Source of the DNA: Pedobacter deserti
GTDB lineage: Bacteria; Bacteroidota; Bacteroidia; Sphingobacteriales; Sphingobacteriaceae
Assembly (NCBI RefSeq): GCF_024436415.1
Contig: NZ_JAFMZQ010000001.1
Span: forward strand, 2,046,001-2,110,000
Direction: 5' to 3'
DNA: 64,000 nucleotides
This document shows, piece after piece, positions 35,115 through 43,309 of this stretch. How positions within the stretch are numbered: position 1 is the first letter of the stretch; each line of letters starts with the position of its first letter. A program made the position numbers and the translations under genes. A model generated the notes under the pieces. The model did no database searches. It saw only the letters and a program-made list of their open reading frames with translations, and was not told the origin of the DNA.

Positions 35115-35336
35115 ATGGGATTCATCAAACATGCGCTTATCGGCATAGCCATTTACGAAGCCGTAAAATACTGTATAAGGAATGAACATATGTTCCGTAG
35201 CGGAACCTCGTTTGACGACTTAGGGGTAGCCGCCGATCCGAACGTTTCTTTAACCGGAAACGCCCCGCTCACAGCTCCCGACGACCCCTGGAAAAATTCA
35301 CTGGCTAGCGACGACCTTCGTGCTCCCGATTCGTAA
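35115..35336 (+). CDS. small hypothetical protein with hydrophobic N-terminus
   Basis: A 73-residue protein. The first 20 residues (MGFIKHALIGIAIYEAVKYC) form an amphipathic or membrane helix; the rest is polar, rich in Asp, Pro and Ser (APLTAPDDPWKNSLASDDL). No family recognised. It is the first of three plus-strand genes leading to the beta-barrel gene at 35858, but each gap has room for its own promoter. Confidence 0.6.
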   Translation: MGFIKHALIGIAIYEAVKYCIRNEHMFRSGTSFDDLGVAADPNVSLTGNAPLTAPDDPWKNSLASDDLRAPDS

Positions 35337-35377
35337 GGCGGGCATATAGGAATTCGCAAGACAGCATATAGATTTAC

Positions 35378-35385
35378 TATCTTTG
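35378..35385 (+). promoter_or_regulatory. -7 box TATCTTTG before the 35.4-kb gene
   Basis: An exact TAnnTTTG match ending 6 nt before the ATG at 35392, implying a leaderless or very short-leader transcript. Confidence 0.5.
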
Positions 35386-35391
35386 CTGCCA

Positions 35392-35772
35392 ATGTTTAGG
35401 TATCTGGCAAGCTTCCATTTCGTTCGTTTCATCAGCTATATGTTGCTGCTGCAAATGATCAATTTGTCCATTAGCCCGGCCCGCCATCTGGCCGTTGTTA
35501 ATGGTCAGCCCACCTACATGGAAGATCTTAGCGTAAACCGGATTGAGAGTATCTATGAATTGGTTTCCGAGTTCTTATTCCAAAAATCAGTTCCGGAAAC
35601 CCAGGACCAGGGCGATGATGGTATCCTGAAATTCATGTGGATAGCACCGAGCCTGGAACTGCAAACGGCTCAAAAAATAGCCTGGCAGGAAATCGCAGAT
35701 CCCGACTTTCATTATCTGGAGGTGATGACTGATTGCCTGCCGGGCGAAATCTCTCCTCCGCCAGAGTGTTAA
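35392..35772 (+). CDS. hypothetical protein with hydrophobic N-terminus
   Basis: A 126-residue protein. The N-terminal 30 residues (MFRYLASFHFVRFISYMLLL) could be a signal anchor. The rest is acidic (NRIESIYELVSEFLFQ; LEVMTDCLPGEISPPPEC) and ends in a Pro-Pro-Pro-Glu-Cys tail. No domain recognised. It precedes a beta-barrel type protein by 85 nt. A start at an internal Met (residue 18 or 24) is possible. Confidence 0.6.
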   Translation: MFRYLASFHFVRFISYMLLLQMINLSISPARHLAVVNGQPTYMEDLSVNRIESIYELVSEFLFQKSVPETQDQGDDGILKFMWIAPSLELQTAQKIAWQEIADPDFHYLEVMTDCLPGEISPPPEC

Positions 35773-35857
35773 TACGATCTCACAATCAACAGCTGTAGCA
35801 CTCCATAGCTGCTACTGCTTTTCAACAAACGTATTTTAACACTTTAAAACCTGATTA

Positions 35858-36694
35858 ATGAAAATTATATCTGGCTTTCTCATGGCTGTTGCCATGGTGA
35901 CAGCGAATTCTTTTTATATACACGCTCAAAACTCAAATGCCCCAGGTAAAACCACCGACAGTCTGCCCGCCAAAGTAGAGCACGCCGAGCCTTTGTATGT
36001 CGACCTGATCCGCGATCTGGGCGCCCGCAAGGGAGAACGGGAATGGAACATAGGCATGGGGCTAACCGACAACAACAAGTTTGACGCCTACACTGCGCTT
36101 GTAGAATATGAGTTTGCGCCCGTCAACCGCCTGGGCTTCGAGGTAGAATTGCCCTTTACCTTTTATTACAGGAACCAGCGGAATACAAACCCTGATTCAA
36201 TCCCCGGAAACCGTTTAAACAGCCTCAAACTCGCTACCCAGTATTCCTTCTTTGTATCGCCTGCATGGCAAACCTCGATGGCTGTGGGCTATATGCATGA
36301 ATTCGAATTGTCGCCCTTTCGTGACTACCGGCACGGTGCATTTCTAGGCCATCTATACAGTCCGTTCTTCATTGTTGCAAAGCGATGGGGGAGCAGCTTC
36401 CATTCGCTCATATACACGGGCCCGAACATTTCGCATCACCGCGGACACCGTCGGGAGATGAGCTGGCAGCACAATACCAGCGTCCATTACATGATCCGCG
36501 GCAGCAGAAATTTCATTGGCCTGGAAATGAATAAGGAATTCCGTGACTCCGATTTTGACATGACGATCAGACCACAGCTCAGGGTTGCCATAGCTGAAAA
36601 TCTCATGATCGGAATCGTGACCGGGATACCCGTAAACCGCGAAAATGAACGGTTTAGCTCATTTCTGAGGATCATTTACGAGCCCGGGCATTAG
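35858..36694 (+). CDS. predicted outer-membrane beta-barrel protein
   Basis: A 278-residue exported protein with signal peptide (residues 1-23, ending IHAQ). After a short linker comes HAEPLYVDLIRDLGARKGE, a conserved block I have seen in uncharacterised Bacteroidota proteins. Then follow many alternating amphipathic strands ending in aromatic residues (LVEYEFAPVNRLGFEVELPF; SVHYMIRGSRNFIGLEMNKE), consistent with a beta-barrel of 10-12 strands. No substrate or function can be given. Located just upstream of an ECF sigma gene. Confidence 0.75.
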   Translation: MKIISGFLMAVAMVTANSFYIHAQNSNAPGKTTDSLPAKVEHAEPLYVDLIRDLGARKGEREWNIGMGLTDNNKFDAYTALVEYEFAPVNRLGFEVELPFTFYYRNQRNTNPDSIPGNRLNSLKLATQYSFFVSPAWQTSMAVGYMHEFELSPFRDYRHGAFLGHLYSPFFIVAKRWGSSFHSLIYTGPNISHHRGHRREMSWQHNTSVHYMIRGSRNFIGLEMNKEFRDSDFDMTIRPQLRVAIAENLMIGIVTGIPVNRENERFSSFLRIIYEPGH

Positions 36695-36791
36695 CGTATA
36701 GCCATAAAAACCGGTCGACCAATGTAAGAAATGCACAAGCATTGCAACTTATTGAATAAACTAATAAAATGGTATATATTCAATAACGGTA

Positions 36792-37289
36792 ATGGATGAA
36801 CAATCATTTCTAAAGATGCTGCACGAGCATCAAGGCATTATACACAAGGTCTGCCGTTTGTACAAAGAAAGCGCGGAAGATCGGGAAGATCTGTTTCAGG
36901 AGATCACGTATCAACTATGGAAGGCCTGTCCTGGCTATAGGTCTGAATCAAAAGTAAGCACATGGATGTACCGGGTGGCACTCAATACAGCGCTAGCCTC
37001 TTTTAGGAAAAGGCGCCCGGACATTCGATACGAAACAGATCTTCCCGACTTACCTGCTGCTGAACGCAGCGAGGAACAACTTTACCGGCAAGAGCGGCTG
37101 TTCATACTTCTTAAACAACTCAGCGAAGGCGAGCGCGCTATCGTGGCCCTGTATCTGGACGAGATGAGTCACAAGGAAATCGCTGAAGTCATCGGTACTA
37201 CAGAAAATAACATCGCAGTAAAATTAAACAGAATCAAAAATAAACTTCAAAAACTACAGCAACATGGAACTGGAACAACTAAAATCTGA
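36792..37289 (+). CDS. ECF-type RNA polymerase sigma factor
   Basis: A 165-residue sigma-70 family protein with only regions 2 and 4. Region 2 is DREDLFQEITYQLWKACPGYR; region 4 has the helix-turn-helix MSHKEIAEVIGTTENNIAVKLNR. The linker is long and hydrophilic (PDLPAAERSEEQLYRQ). Its 3' end overlaps the next gene by 26 bp in another frame. It probably controls a small regulon including its own operon. Confidence 0.92.
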   Translation: MDEQSFLKMLHEHQGIIHKVCRLYKESAEDREDLFQEITYQLWKACPGYRSESKVSTWMYRVALNTALASFRKRRPDIRYETDLPDLPAAERSEEQLYRQERLFILLKQLSEGERAIVALYLDEMSHKEIAEVIGTTENNIAVKLNRIKNKLQKLQQHGTGTTKI

Positions 37290-37806
37290 ATGGAAAGCCA
37301 CCAATAATGTTGAAAAAGGCCTCGCCGATCTGCAGGGCATGCTTTTAGAAAACAAACATCCGGTATTGAAACAAATACGCAAGCAACTTACCATCGAAGT
37401 TGTGGGCTGGACAGCCTTCGTGAGCTGTTACTACACCATGTTCGACGGTGAACAGAAGCCCATCGGCGTCAATATCACTCTGATCATAGCGGTTTTGGCC
37501 TCACTGATGCATAATATCGTTGGCTATGATCTGTCGAAAAATCTCATGAAGGGAACAACCATCTCTGAATCCCTGCAAAACTATCTGCGCAAACTTCAGA
37601 GATACGCCATCAATTCCGTAGTACTGCGGGTTATTTTCACTTCAGGGTTACTGCTGTTCTTTTCATACAACATCGAGTTCGACACAACAAAATATTACCT
37701 GCTTGGGATTTTAATCCTTCTGATCGCCGTACAGCTTCTCTTTCATATACGGACCTGGTCGAAGCAGATCAGCTCTGTTAAAAAGAGCATCGGTGACTTG
37801 AGCTAA
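37264..37806 (+). CDS. membrane protein coupled to the ECF sigma factor, possible anti-sigma factor
   Basis: A 180-residue protein. A hydrophilic N-terminal domain of about 50 residues (MELEQLKSEWKATNN) precedes four hydrophobic helices (about 50-66, 75-93, 118-136, 143-163). No ZAS zinc motif (HxxxCxxC) is present. Position and translational overlap with the sigma gene suggest control of sigma activity, but this is inference. Similar small membrane proteins occur after ECF genes in other Sphingobacteriaceae. Confidence 0.7.
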   Translation: MELEQLKSEWKATNNVEKGLADLQGMLLENKHPVLKQIRKQLTIEVVGWTAFVSCYYTMFDGEQKPIGVNITLIIAVLASLMHNIVGYDLSKNLMKGTTISESLQNYLRKLQRYAINSVVLRVIFTSGLLLFFSYNIEFDTTKYYLLGILILLIAVQLLFHIRTWSKQISSVKKSIGDLS

Positions 37807-37827
37807 GGCTTAACCGTTTGAACCTGA

Positions 37828-37870
37828 ATTGTCTAGCGGATTTACTCACTTTGTAAGACTGTAAATCCGC
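37828..37870 (-). pseudogene. DUF1801-like gene remnant containing a hairpin repeat
   Basis: 43 bp that match 39427-39469 (inside the intact DUF1801 gene) at 39 of 43 positions. On the minus strand it still reads KADLQSYKVSKSARQ, like KADLRPYKVSKSAIQ in the intact gene, but the flanks are unrelated and no full frame exists. Both copies hold a perfect 10-bp inverted repeat GCGGATTTAC-15 nt-GTAAATCCGC. It is either the relic of a paralogue or a small mobile palindrome. Confidence 0.5.
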
Positions 37871-38008
37871 CTTCAAGGAATTATCCATATTTCTTGGACA
37901 AGCAATCCGATTTCACGAATTTCTTCCAGGCAGCAGAGCGCATTTCTATTTCCTCTTTTGACACATTGGAAAAAGTGATGACGTTTTATCATAAATCCAC
38001 GAGGAGTA

Positions 38009-39295
38009 CTAGAAAGCGAAAATGTTTGCTTTGTGTGACTCGAAATAGTCGTTGTCCTGAAAGCGAACAAAGCCCCATTGTGTCTCGACTGCTGCACGCG
38101 CAGATTCTTCATTACCTTTGAAATAATACTTAATTATTATAGAACCTACATCTAATTTATGCAGCAGCACGGCGATACAGTCTTGGTACTCAGTTCTATA
38201 TAAGTCATCTTCGGCATGCTTGAAGTTGAATATATAGCCATCGTCTGCGGAGACTTCTTGCAACAAAGCCTTAGACAGTTTTCTAGGCGTACCTGCCGAA
38301 AGCGCGAGATATTTCTTGAAGTCTTCATTAGCCAAGGCCCATTTTTTTCGGCTATCTGCATCATTGGCAAGTTCACTGTACTCAGCTTTCCCGTCCCCTT
38401 GTACGGGATTACGTTGCTTGCTCTTCTTGTTAAAGTAAGGCCATTTGTCGTTTGTCGGATATTGGATGCTTATAATCAAATCCCCTTGTCTCACAGCATA
38501 GGCTTCCCTGTTAAAATAAAATAGATTGCCATACACAGACCCTCTATTCCAAATATTTGTCAGCGAATCCATGTTTTGTGATAATTCTATGTTTCCATAA
38601 TGATCAGCAGCAAGCCTGTTTCTATTTAGTTTCATTTGACGATCCGGGGAAAACTTCAGCATTGTCCAGGTCTTTTCCATCACATCCTTTTGATGTTTGC
38701 TACTGGTGTCTGTAAACATATATATGAAATTATAATTACTTCGGAACGCTTTTGAAATATTGATTCTTTTGAAATCTTTGTATTTGGATGCGTCTGATAC
38801 GCCTTCGCAGGCGCACTCAAATTCAGCTGCGCCATCCGCATTGATCTCTCGGAGCTTGTTGGAACTATAATATTTTATCCGGTTATCTTTCTCATTTGCA
38901 TATTTCTGCGCGTCCAGTTGGAAGCTACGGTTATCATCCAACCAGTAGGGGTGTAAGATTCCCTTCATTTCCTTATAGCCCATTTCCTGTATCAGAATAA
39001 TGACGGATTTGTCTTGATTGATAAGGTAGTAGTCACCAGACTCTGTAATTTTTTTACCCGCCGCATTTAAGCATTTTAACTCAATATCTTCTTTGTCATC
39101 ATCAATAATGACAAGCTTGAAGTCCTTGGGTTTGGTGAAAATAAGCCCCTCTTCTCTTAGGAAGTCCTTGAAGTAAGACTGTCCGTTAGCCGTTAAGGAG
39201 AAAAATAGTAATAAGGAAAAGATGCAGAATGTTTGAAGCCATATCAATGATAATTTTTCCAGCGGTTTGCGCGGTATTACTGATAAAGTGCTCAT
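38009..39295 (-). CDS. exported hypothetical protein
   Basis: A 428-residue protein with an N-terminal hydrophobic signal (residues 15-38, WLQTFCIFSLLLFFSLTANG). The mature part is mixed alpha/beta and strongly charged, with several Tyr/Asn-rich strands (GNLFYFNREAYAVRQGDLII). A C-terminal block (VGSIIIKYYFKGNEESARAAVETQWGF read in two parts) is helical. I do not recognise the family. It is transcribed with no close neighbour; the DUF1801 gene lies 36 nt upstream on the same strand. Confidence 0.7.
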   Translation of the reverse strand: MSTLSVIPRKPLEKLSLIWLQTFCIFSLLLFFSLTANGQSYFKDFLREEGLIFTKPKDFKLVIIDDDKEDIELKCLNAAGKKITESGDYYLINQDKSVIILIQEMGYKEMKGILHPYWLDDNRSFQLDAQKYANEKDNRIKYYSSNKLREINADGAAEFECACEGVSDASKYKDFKRINISKAFRSNYNFIYMFTDTSSKHQKDVMEKTWTMLKFSPDRQMKLNRNRLAADHYGNIELSQNMDSLTNIWNRGSVYGNLFYFNREAYAVRQGDLIISIQYPTNDKWPYFNKKSKQRNPVQGDGKAEYSELANDADSRKKWALANEDFKKYLALSAGTPRKLSKALLQEVSADDGYIFNFKHAEDDLYRTEYQDCIAVLLHKLDVGSIIIKYYFKGNEESARAAVETQWGFVRFQDNDYFESHKANIFAF

Positions 39296-39331
39296 AAATA
39301 CATATTTAATGACTGCTAAAACTCGGATTAG

Positions 39332-39709
39332 TTATTTATCCCGCAATACAATTCCTTCATTCTCCATCTTTCTAAACGCGACGAGCCTCTCGATAAAATC
39401 TAAAGGCAGCGGTTCCGTATTCGGCAATTGTATAGCGGATTTACTCACTTTGTAGGGCCGTAAATCCGCTTTAAAATGACTTAGCAATTCAGCACTGAAA
39501 GGGTAGGACAAAGAGATGTGCTTCGCATACGCAGAATAGTAAATCAGGTAACCTTTATACTTAAAACAGGGAATCTGATAGCTGATGACTTCCTCCGCTT
39601 CCGGACATACCTCATGTATGATTTCCCGGATCTGCTGCATTCTGTCCTGGATCTCTGCAGGAAAGGTAATCTGGTACTCGTCGATGGTTTTATAGTTTGT
39701 CTTTGCCAT
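39332..39709 (-). CDS. DUF1801 family protein (YdhG-like)
   Basis: A 125-residue cytoplasmic protein. The family motifs are IREIIHEVCPEAEEVISYQIPCF near residue 28, and SHFKADLRPYKVSKSAIQLP near residue 85. DUF1801 proteins may be small ligand- or iron-binding proteins; no reaction is established. Two other DUF1801 traces occur in this window (37828 and 46760). Confidence 0.88.
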   Translation of the reverse strand: MAKTNYKTIDEYQITFPAEIQDRMQQIREIIHEVCPEAEEVISYQIPCFKYKGYLIYYSAYAKHISLSYPFSAELLSHFKADLRPYKVSKSAIQLPNTEPLPLDFIERLVAFRKMENEGIVLRDK

Positions 39710-39785
39710 TACTTTGGTTTTAGCGCTCGGAAATTATATCCAATATACCAATTTAATGTGATAGCAATGAGTATTTTAGCCAATC

Positions 39786-41027
39786 ATGATCCCAAGAGGT
39801 AAGTTAGATATCGGTTACAAAGATTTAATCAGAGGCCTTTGGTATTACTGGAGCAGCCAGCCTGCGAGGGTCAATGCGCCCTTAACTGAGGGGTCTGACT
39901 TTCTATGCCTCTCTGTCCGCACTGGCTTCGACTTGGTCCTTTCTGCACTTAACCTTCCCGCTGGCGCCGAAATCCTGGTCACAAATGTCAATATACCCGG
40001 AATGTTCGATATCATTTCTGCGCACAAGCTGAAGCCGGTGGGTTTGGCTGTCGACCGTGCAACATTAGGTCTGTCAGCAGCTCAGATCCGGGAGGCCATC
40101 ACCACCGAAACCAGAGCAATACTGATTACCCATCTGTTTGGCGCTATTATGGATATAGACGAGATCGTTTCAGTGGCCCGGGCAAAGGAGCTACTCGTTA
40201 TAGAAGACTGCGCCCAGGCTTACGCTGGCAACTTTTACGCCGGTCATGATTATTCAGACGTTGTCATGTTCAGTTTCGGACTGATCAAAACCCACACCGC
40301 AGTAAAAGGAGCTGTTATAAAAGTCAGGCGACCTGCTTTATTACAACAATTGGTCCGCCTGCATGCACAATATCCCGTAGCAAGTCAACGGGAATATGCA
40401 GTGAGGCTTATTAAGGCTTTCTTTATGAAGATACTAGTCAGCAGATTTTTGTTTACCATCCTGTACAAGCTAGTCACGGCCACCGGGCGCGATATCGATC
40501 AGGTATTAGGTGGCCTTACCAGAGGGTTTCCGGGAAAAAACTTCCTTAGCCAGATCCGCTATCAGCCTTGCTTGCCAAATTTGAAGTTGCTGTGGTATAG
40601 GATGAACCGGTTTAACGACCGTGAGATTACTCTTCGCGTAGATTTGGCCAAAGATCTATTAGCCGACCTGCCGGAAAGGTACAAAGTAGGGGGGATGAAC
40701 GGGCGGCACACCCACTGGGTGATGCCCGTAGCAACCGATAAACCAGTCACATTAATAAAACTTTTGCGACAACACGGTTTCGACGCAACGCAAAAGGCTT
40801 CAAGTCTGATTACTTGGCAGCCGGAAATACGCATGACTTTATCGCCGGATATACGGATAGCTTCACAGCAGGATATCACCGAAGGGGATAAGTCGCTTAT
40901 TCTCGAAAACCTTGTATATCTTCCCGCGTACCCAGCCATGAGCAAGAAAAAACGCGTTGAACTTAACCAGCTGTTGCGTAGCTTTTACGCTGTAGGACTT
41001 AGGGGCGGTCGCTTTGAAATTTCTTAG
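39786..41027 (+). CDS. DegT/DnrJ/EryC1 family aminotransferase
   Basis: A 413-residue PLP-dependent enzyme of the sugar aminotransferase family. The Asp that holds the pyridine nitrogen is in VIEDCAQAYAG (D141), and the cofactor lysine is K168 in FSFGLIKTHTAVKG, replacing the usual SFHPxK. The family usually transaminates keto-sugar nucleotides for cell-surface glycans, but no sugar-nucleotide gene is adjacent. The N-terminal 25 residues are unusual (WYYWSSQPARVNAPL). Its stop overlaps that of the thioredoxin gene by 4 bp. Confidence 0.88.
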   Translation: MIPRGKLDIGYKDLIRGLWYYWSSQPARVNAPLTEGSDFLCLSVRTGFDLVLSALNLPAGAEILVTNVNIPGMFDIISAHKLKPVGLAVDRATLGLSAAQIREAITTETRAILITHLFGAIMDIDEIVSVARAKELLVIEDCAQAYAGNFYAGHDYSDVVMFSFGLIKTHTAVKGAVIKVRRPALLQQLVRLHAQYPVASQREYAVRLIKAFFMKILVSRFLFTILYKLVTATGRDIDQVLGGLTRGFPGKNFLSQIRYQPCLPNLKLLWYRMNRFNDREITLRVDLAKDLLADLPERYKVGGMNGRHTHWVMPVATDKPVTLIKLLRQHGFDATQKASSLITWQPEIRMTLSPDIRIASQQDITEGDKSLILENLVYLPAYPAMSKKKRVELNQLLRSFYAVGLRGGRFEIS

Positions 41028-41536
41028 TAACTATTATTTTCAGGCTTAATCGCCGCAGAGGTCCATCCCTTCAGAAAATCCATTACCTTTTTCACACTGT
41101 GGCCCTTGCCTTCTTCCAGGTAAGCAGAGTTTTGTATGTGAAGCAATTTGCCTTCGCCATCAAGTATCACAAATACAGGAAATCCAAACCTGCCGGGATA
41201 ACCCAGACTTTTAAGCACTTCAGCATTTTTATTTTCCTGGCTATAGTTGACCAGAACCGTTTCATAGTTGGCGGTCAGGTAGTTTTTGACCTCCGGCGTT
41301 TGCTCCACCATGTTATGAAAAGCGATGCACCACACACACCAGTTGCCGCCTACCTGTATAAAAACATGCTTGTCGCCCTTGTTCGCCCGGGCCACTGCCG
41401 CATCTATATCTGCCCGTGCGTTTGCCTTCGGATTATATAAGTTTACCGCACTTGCTTTAGCATCTTTGGTTTCCTGCGCGCGGACTATCCCCGTTAGCGT
41501 GATAAAGGCAAGCAGGAGCAGAAGGTTTCTTTTCAT
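41024..41536 (-). CDS. exported thioredoxin-fold protein
   Basis: A 170-residue periplasmic thioredoxin-like protein. Signal peptide residues 1-20 (ending GIVRA). The redox motif is C67-V-W-C70 in VGGNWCVWCIAFHNM, an uncommon CxxC with Val-Trp. A cis-Pro region FGFPVFVILDGEGK follows. It belongs to the DUF255/Thioredoxin_7-like group. Likely a disulfide reductase or folding helper. Confidence 0.9.
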   Translation of the reverse strand: MKRNLLLLLAFITLTGIVRAQETKDAKASAVNLYNPKANARADIDAAVARANKGDKHVFIQVGGNWCVWCIAFHNMVEQTPEVKNYLTANYETVLVNYSQENKNAEVLKSLGYPGRFGFPVFVILDGEGKLLHIQNSAYLEEGKGHSVKKVMDFLKGWTSAAIKPENNSY

Positions 41537-41565
41537 AACACTTTAGTTTTACGCAATTTAAGAAA

Positions 41566-42252
41566 TTATTCCTGATTACCTTCAGCTACAGGCTCCAGCC
41601 AACCCGCATACTTGCTGTTGCCGGTAATTTTTTCATCAGCCGAAGTAAAACTAATATAGCAGTGAAGCAATCCGTTAAACGAATGCGGTACCTTAACCTC
41701 TAGTCCCAGCTGGTGCCTTTGAGCGGCATTGTGCTTTATAAGTACGCGCTTTGCCTGCGGAAAGTACACCAATACAGAAGCCAGATCGGTATGCTGACAG
41801 TACTGCGATTGCTGTCTTGCGGCCCAGCTAAAGGTTACTATATCGCCATCGCGCCTGATGCGCAGGCCATCCGGACTTGCAATGTCGCCACGGCTGTACA
41901 CCAATGCCGGGTAATTCAGCTCGATCAGTCCAGGCAGGTGCTCCTTCATATCAGGCTGATAATCTTCCGAATAAAGAAAAGCCTTAGGATAATTGTAAGA
42001 TACAGCAGCATTAACGGCGCTCATTTTTTTTGCAAACTTTTTAAAGCCAGGATCAGTAAGCATGCTAATACTGTTCAAAAAGCTGCTCAGCATACCAAGC
42101 TTTTCCTGCTCGTAAAGCTGTGCCGGTGTCAAGGGTTTTTTACTCTTTCGATATGCAGAAGTGATTACATCCTGCCCCATATGCTTGCGGCCGCTCACCG
42201 GGCCTGTTTTGTTTCGGAAGCCGCCGAGGATCCCTGAATCTATAATACCCAT
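41566..42252 (-). CDS. DUF6266 family protein (paralogue 1)
   Basis: A 228-residue soluble protein without signal peptide. The N-terminus MGIIDSGILGGFRNKTGPVSGR resembles the start of the next gene (GPLGHHQGKVGNIVYYMLNG), and both share a middle region with LNYPALVYSRGD/YSRLMLSQGP and an end with SxTSADxxxxxSxYxG. This pattern fits DUF6266, which is abundant in Pedobacter relatives. Function unknown. Four residues near position 20-40 are Lys/Arg-rich. Confidence 0.75.
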   Translation of the reverse strand: MGIIDSGILGGFRNKTGPVSGRKHMGQDVITSAYRKSKKPLTPAQLYEQEKLGMLSSFLNSISMLTDPGFKKFAKKMSAVNAAVSYNYPKAFLYSEDYQPDMKEHLPGLIELNYPALVYSRGDIASPDGLRIRRDGDIVTFSWAARQQSQYCQHTDLASVLVYFPQAKRVLIKHNAAQRHQLGLEVKVPHSFNGLLHCYISFTSADEKITGNSKYAGWLEPVAEGNQE

Positions 42253-42293
42253 AACGATATGCTTAACATATTAATAATCTTATTGTTGCATTA

Positions 42294-42947
42294 TCAGCCT
42301 TCCTGTTCATGCCCATTCAAACTGCCCAGGTATGCGCTGTCTGCTACCTGCGACCGGTCGGCCGAGATAAATGAGATATAAACCTCCATATAAGCCTCCC
42401 TAAGGTTCTCCGGTAAGGGAAGCACAGCGGTTCCAGACTGGCGTAGTGCACCAAAAGGCATATTGATCTGCTGTTCTTCTTCCGGGAAATAAGCCAGCAA
42501 CATGGCTTGTTCCGTAGCCTCCGAATAAGGCATCATCGGGTCGGTTTCCCAGTTGAACAGCAGTCCATCCCCCTCAACCTTCACAGAGGCATTCGCCGCA
42601 GGCTTCAACGGTCCCTGGCTGAGCATCAACCTGGAGTAATCGATCTGATAGTCGGGATACTCGCCTTTCAGGATATGGTGAAAATTTGCTTTACTGGCAA
42701 GATTAAAAGCGTTTTGCTTTGTTCCGCGGGTCAATCCCTGAAAGCCAATATTGATAAAATCTTTGAAGGTCTTTAAAAAAGTATTGACTACCTTTAATTT
42801 ACGCCTATGCTGTTTCTGATCTTCGGTAGGAGGCTTGGTACTCCGTCCAATGTTGCGCGCGACAGGCTGGCCGTTTAACATATAGTATACGATGTTGCCG
42901 ACCTTACCCTGATGATGGCCGAGTGGGCCGTTTGGTGCTGTAGCCAT
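42294..42947 (-). CDS. DUF6266 family protein (paralogue 2)
   Basis: A 217-residue paralogue of the preceding product. Starts MATAPNGPLGHHQGKVGNIV, then KQHRRKLKVVNTFLKTFKDF (basic helix), a beta-rich middle (VEGDGLLFNWETDPMM) and the end YISFISADRSQVADSAYLG. The two genes are on one strand, 41 nt apart, and probably form an operon. It begins just after an AT-rich region with 11-bp repeats. Function unknown. Confidence 0.8.
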   Translation of the reverse strand: MATAPNGPLGHHQGKVGNIVYYMLNGQPVARNIGRSTKPPTEDQKQHRRKLKVVNTFLKTFKDFINIGFQGLTRGTKQNAFNLASKANFHHILKGEYPDYQIDYSRLMLSQGPLKPAANASVKVEGDGLLFNWETDPMMPYSEATEQAMLLAYFPEEEQQINMPFGALRQSGTAVLPLPENLREAYMEVYISFISADRSQVADSAYLGSLNGHEQEG

Positions 42948-43309
42948 AGTTTACATTTTGATTGATGGTGACGTAGTTTGATTCTAATTTACTATAACAT
43001 TTAGAATCGTCTGGTTATAGAAGTGTATAATTACATAATTTTTACAATATAAGCAGATAATAAGTGGATAATTAAGAATATGTTTCGATATCCTTGACAT
43101 ATCGTTACCATATCTATTGGATATACCAACGATATATCAAGGATATGTCAAGGATATACCAACGATATACCAACCCCCTATTTATTATCCAATTATTATC
43201 TAAGTATTATCAAGTTATATGCTACTTGGTAGTATACATGTTCCAGCCATGAGTGATCTGCAAATAGTCGATTTAGTGTTCTGATAAAGCTGTGCAGTTG
43301 GCCTGATAG
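42948..43309. other. AT-rich intergenic region with short repeats
   Basis: 362 bp without a gene. The left half contains the upstream region of the DUF6266 operon. The right half contains an 11-bp tandem repeat block with inverted partners (43087-43174) and then TATTATC-rich sequence (TTATTATCC, ATTATTATC, GTATTATC). Confidence 0.6.
43087..43174. repeat. 11-bp tandem repeats forming a large imperfect palindrome
   Basis: Five head-to-tail 11-mers fill 43120-43174: GATATACCAAC, GATATATCAAG, GATATGTCAAG, GATATACCAAC, GATATACCAAC. Immediately to the left, 43087-43113 carries the same unit in inverted orientation (TATCCTTGACATATCGTT). The arms match at about 22 of 26 positions around a 5-nt centre, so a cruciform or long RNA hairpin is possible. 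It resembles iteron arrays or regulator-binding clusters more than a CRISPR. Confidence 0.75.

Noticed and set aside
43087..43174. CRISPR-like array
   Set aside because: The 11-bp units are directly adjacent with no spacers, too short for CRISPR repeats, and no cas genes are present.
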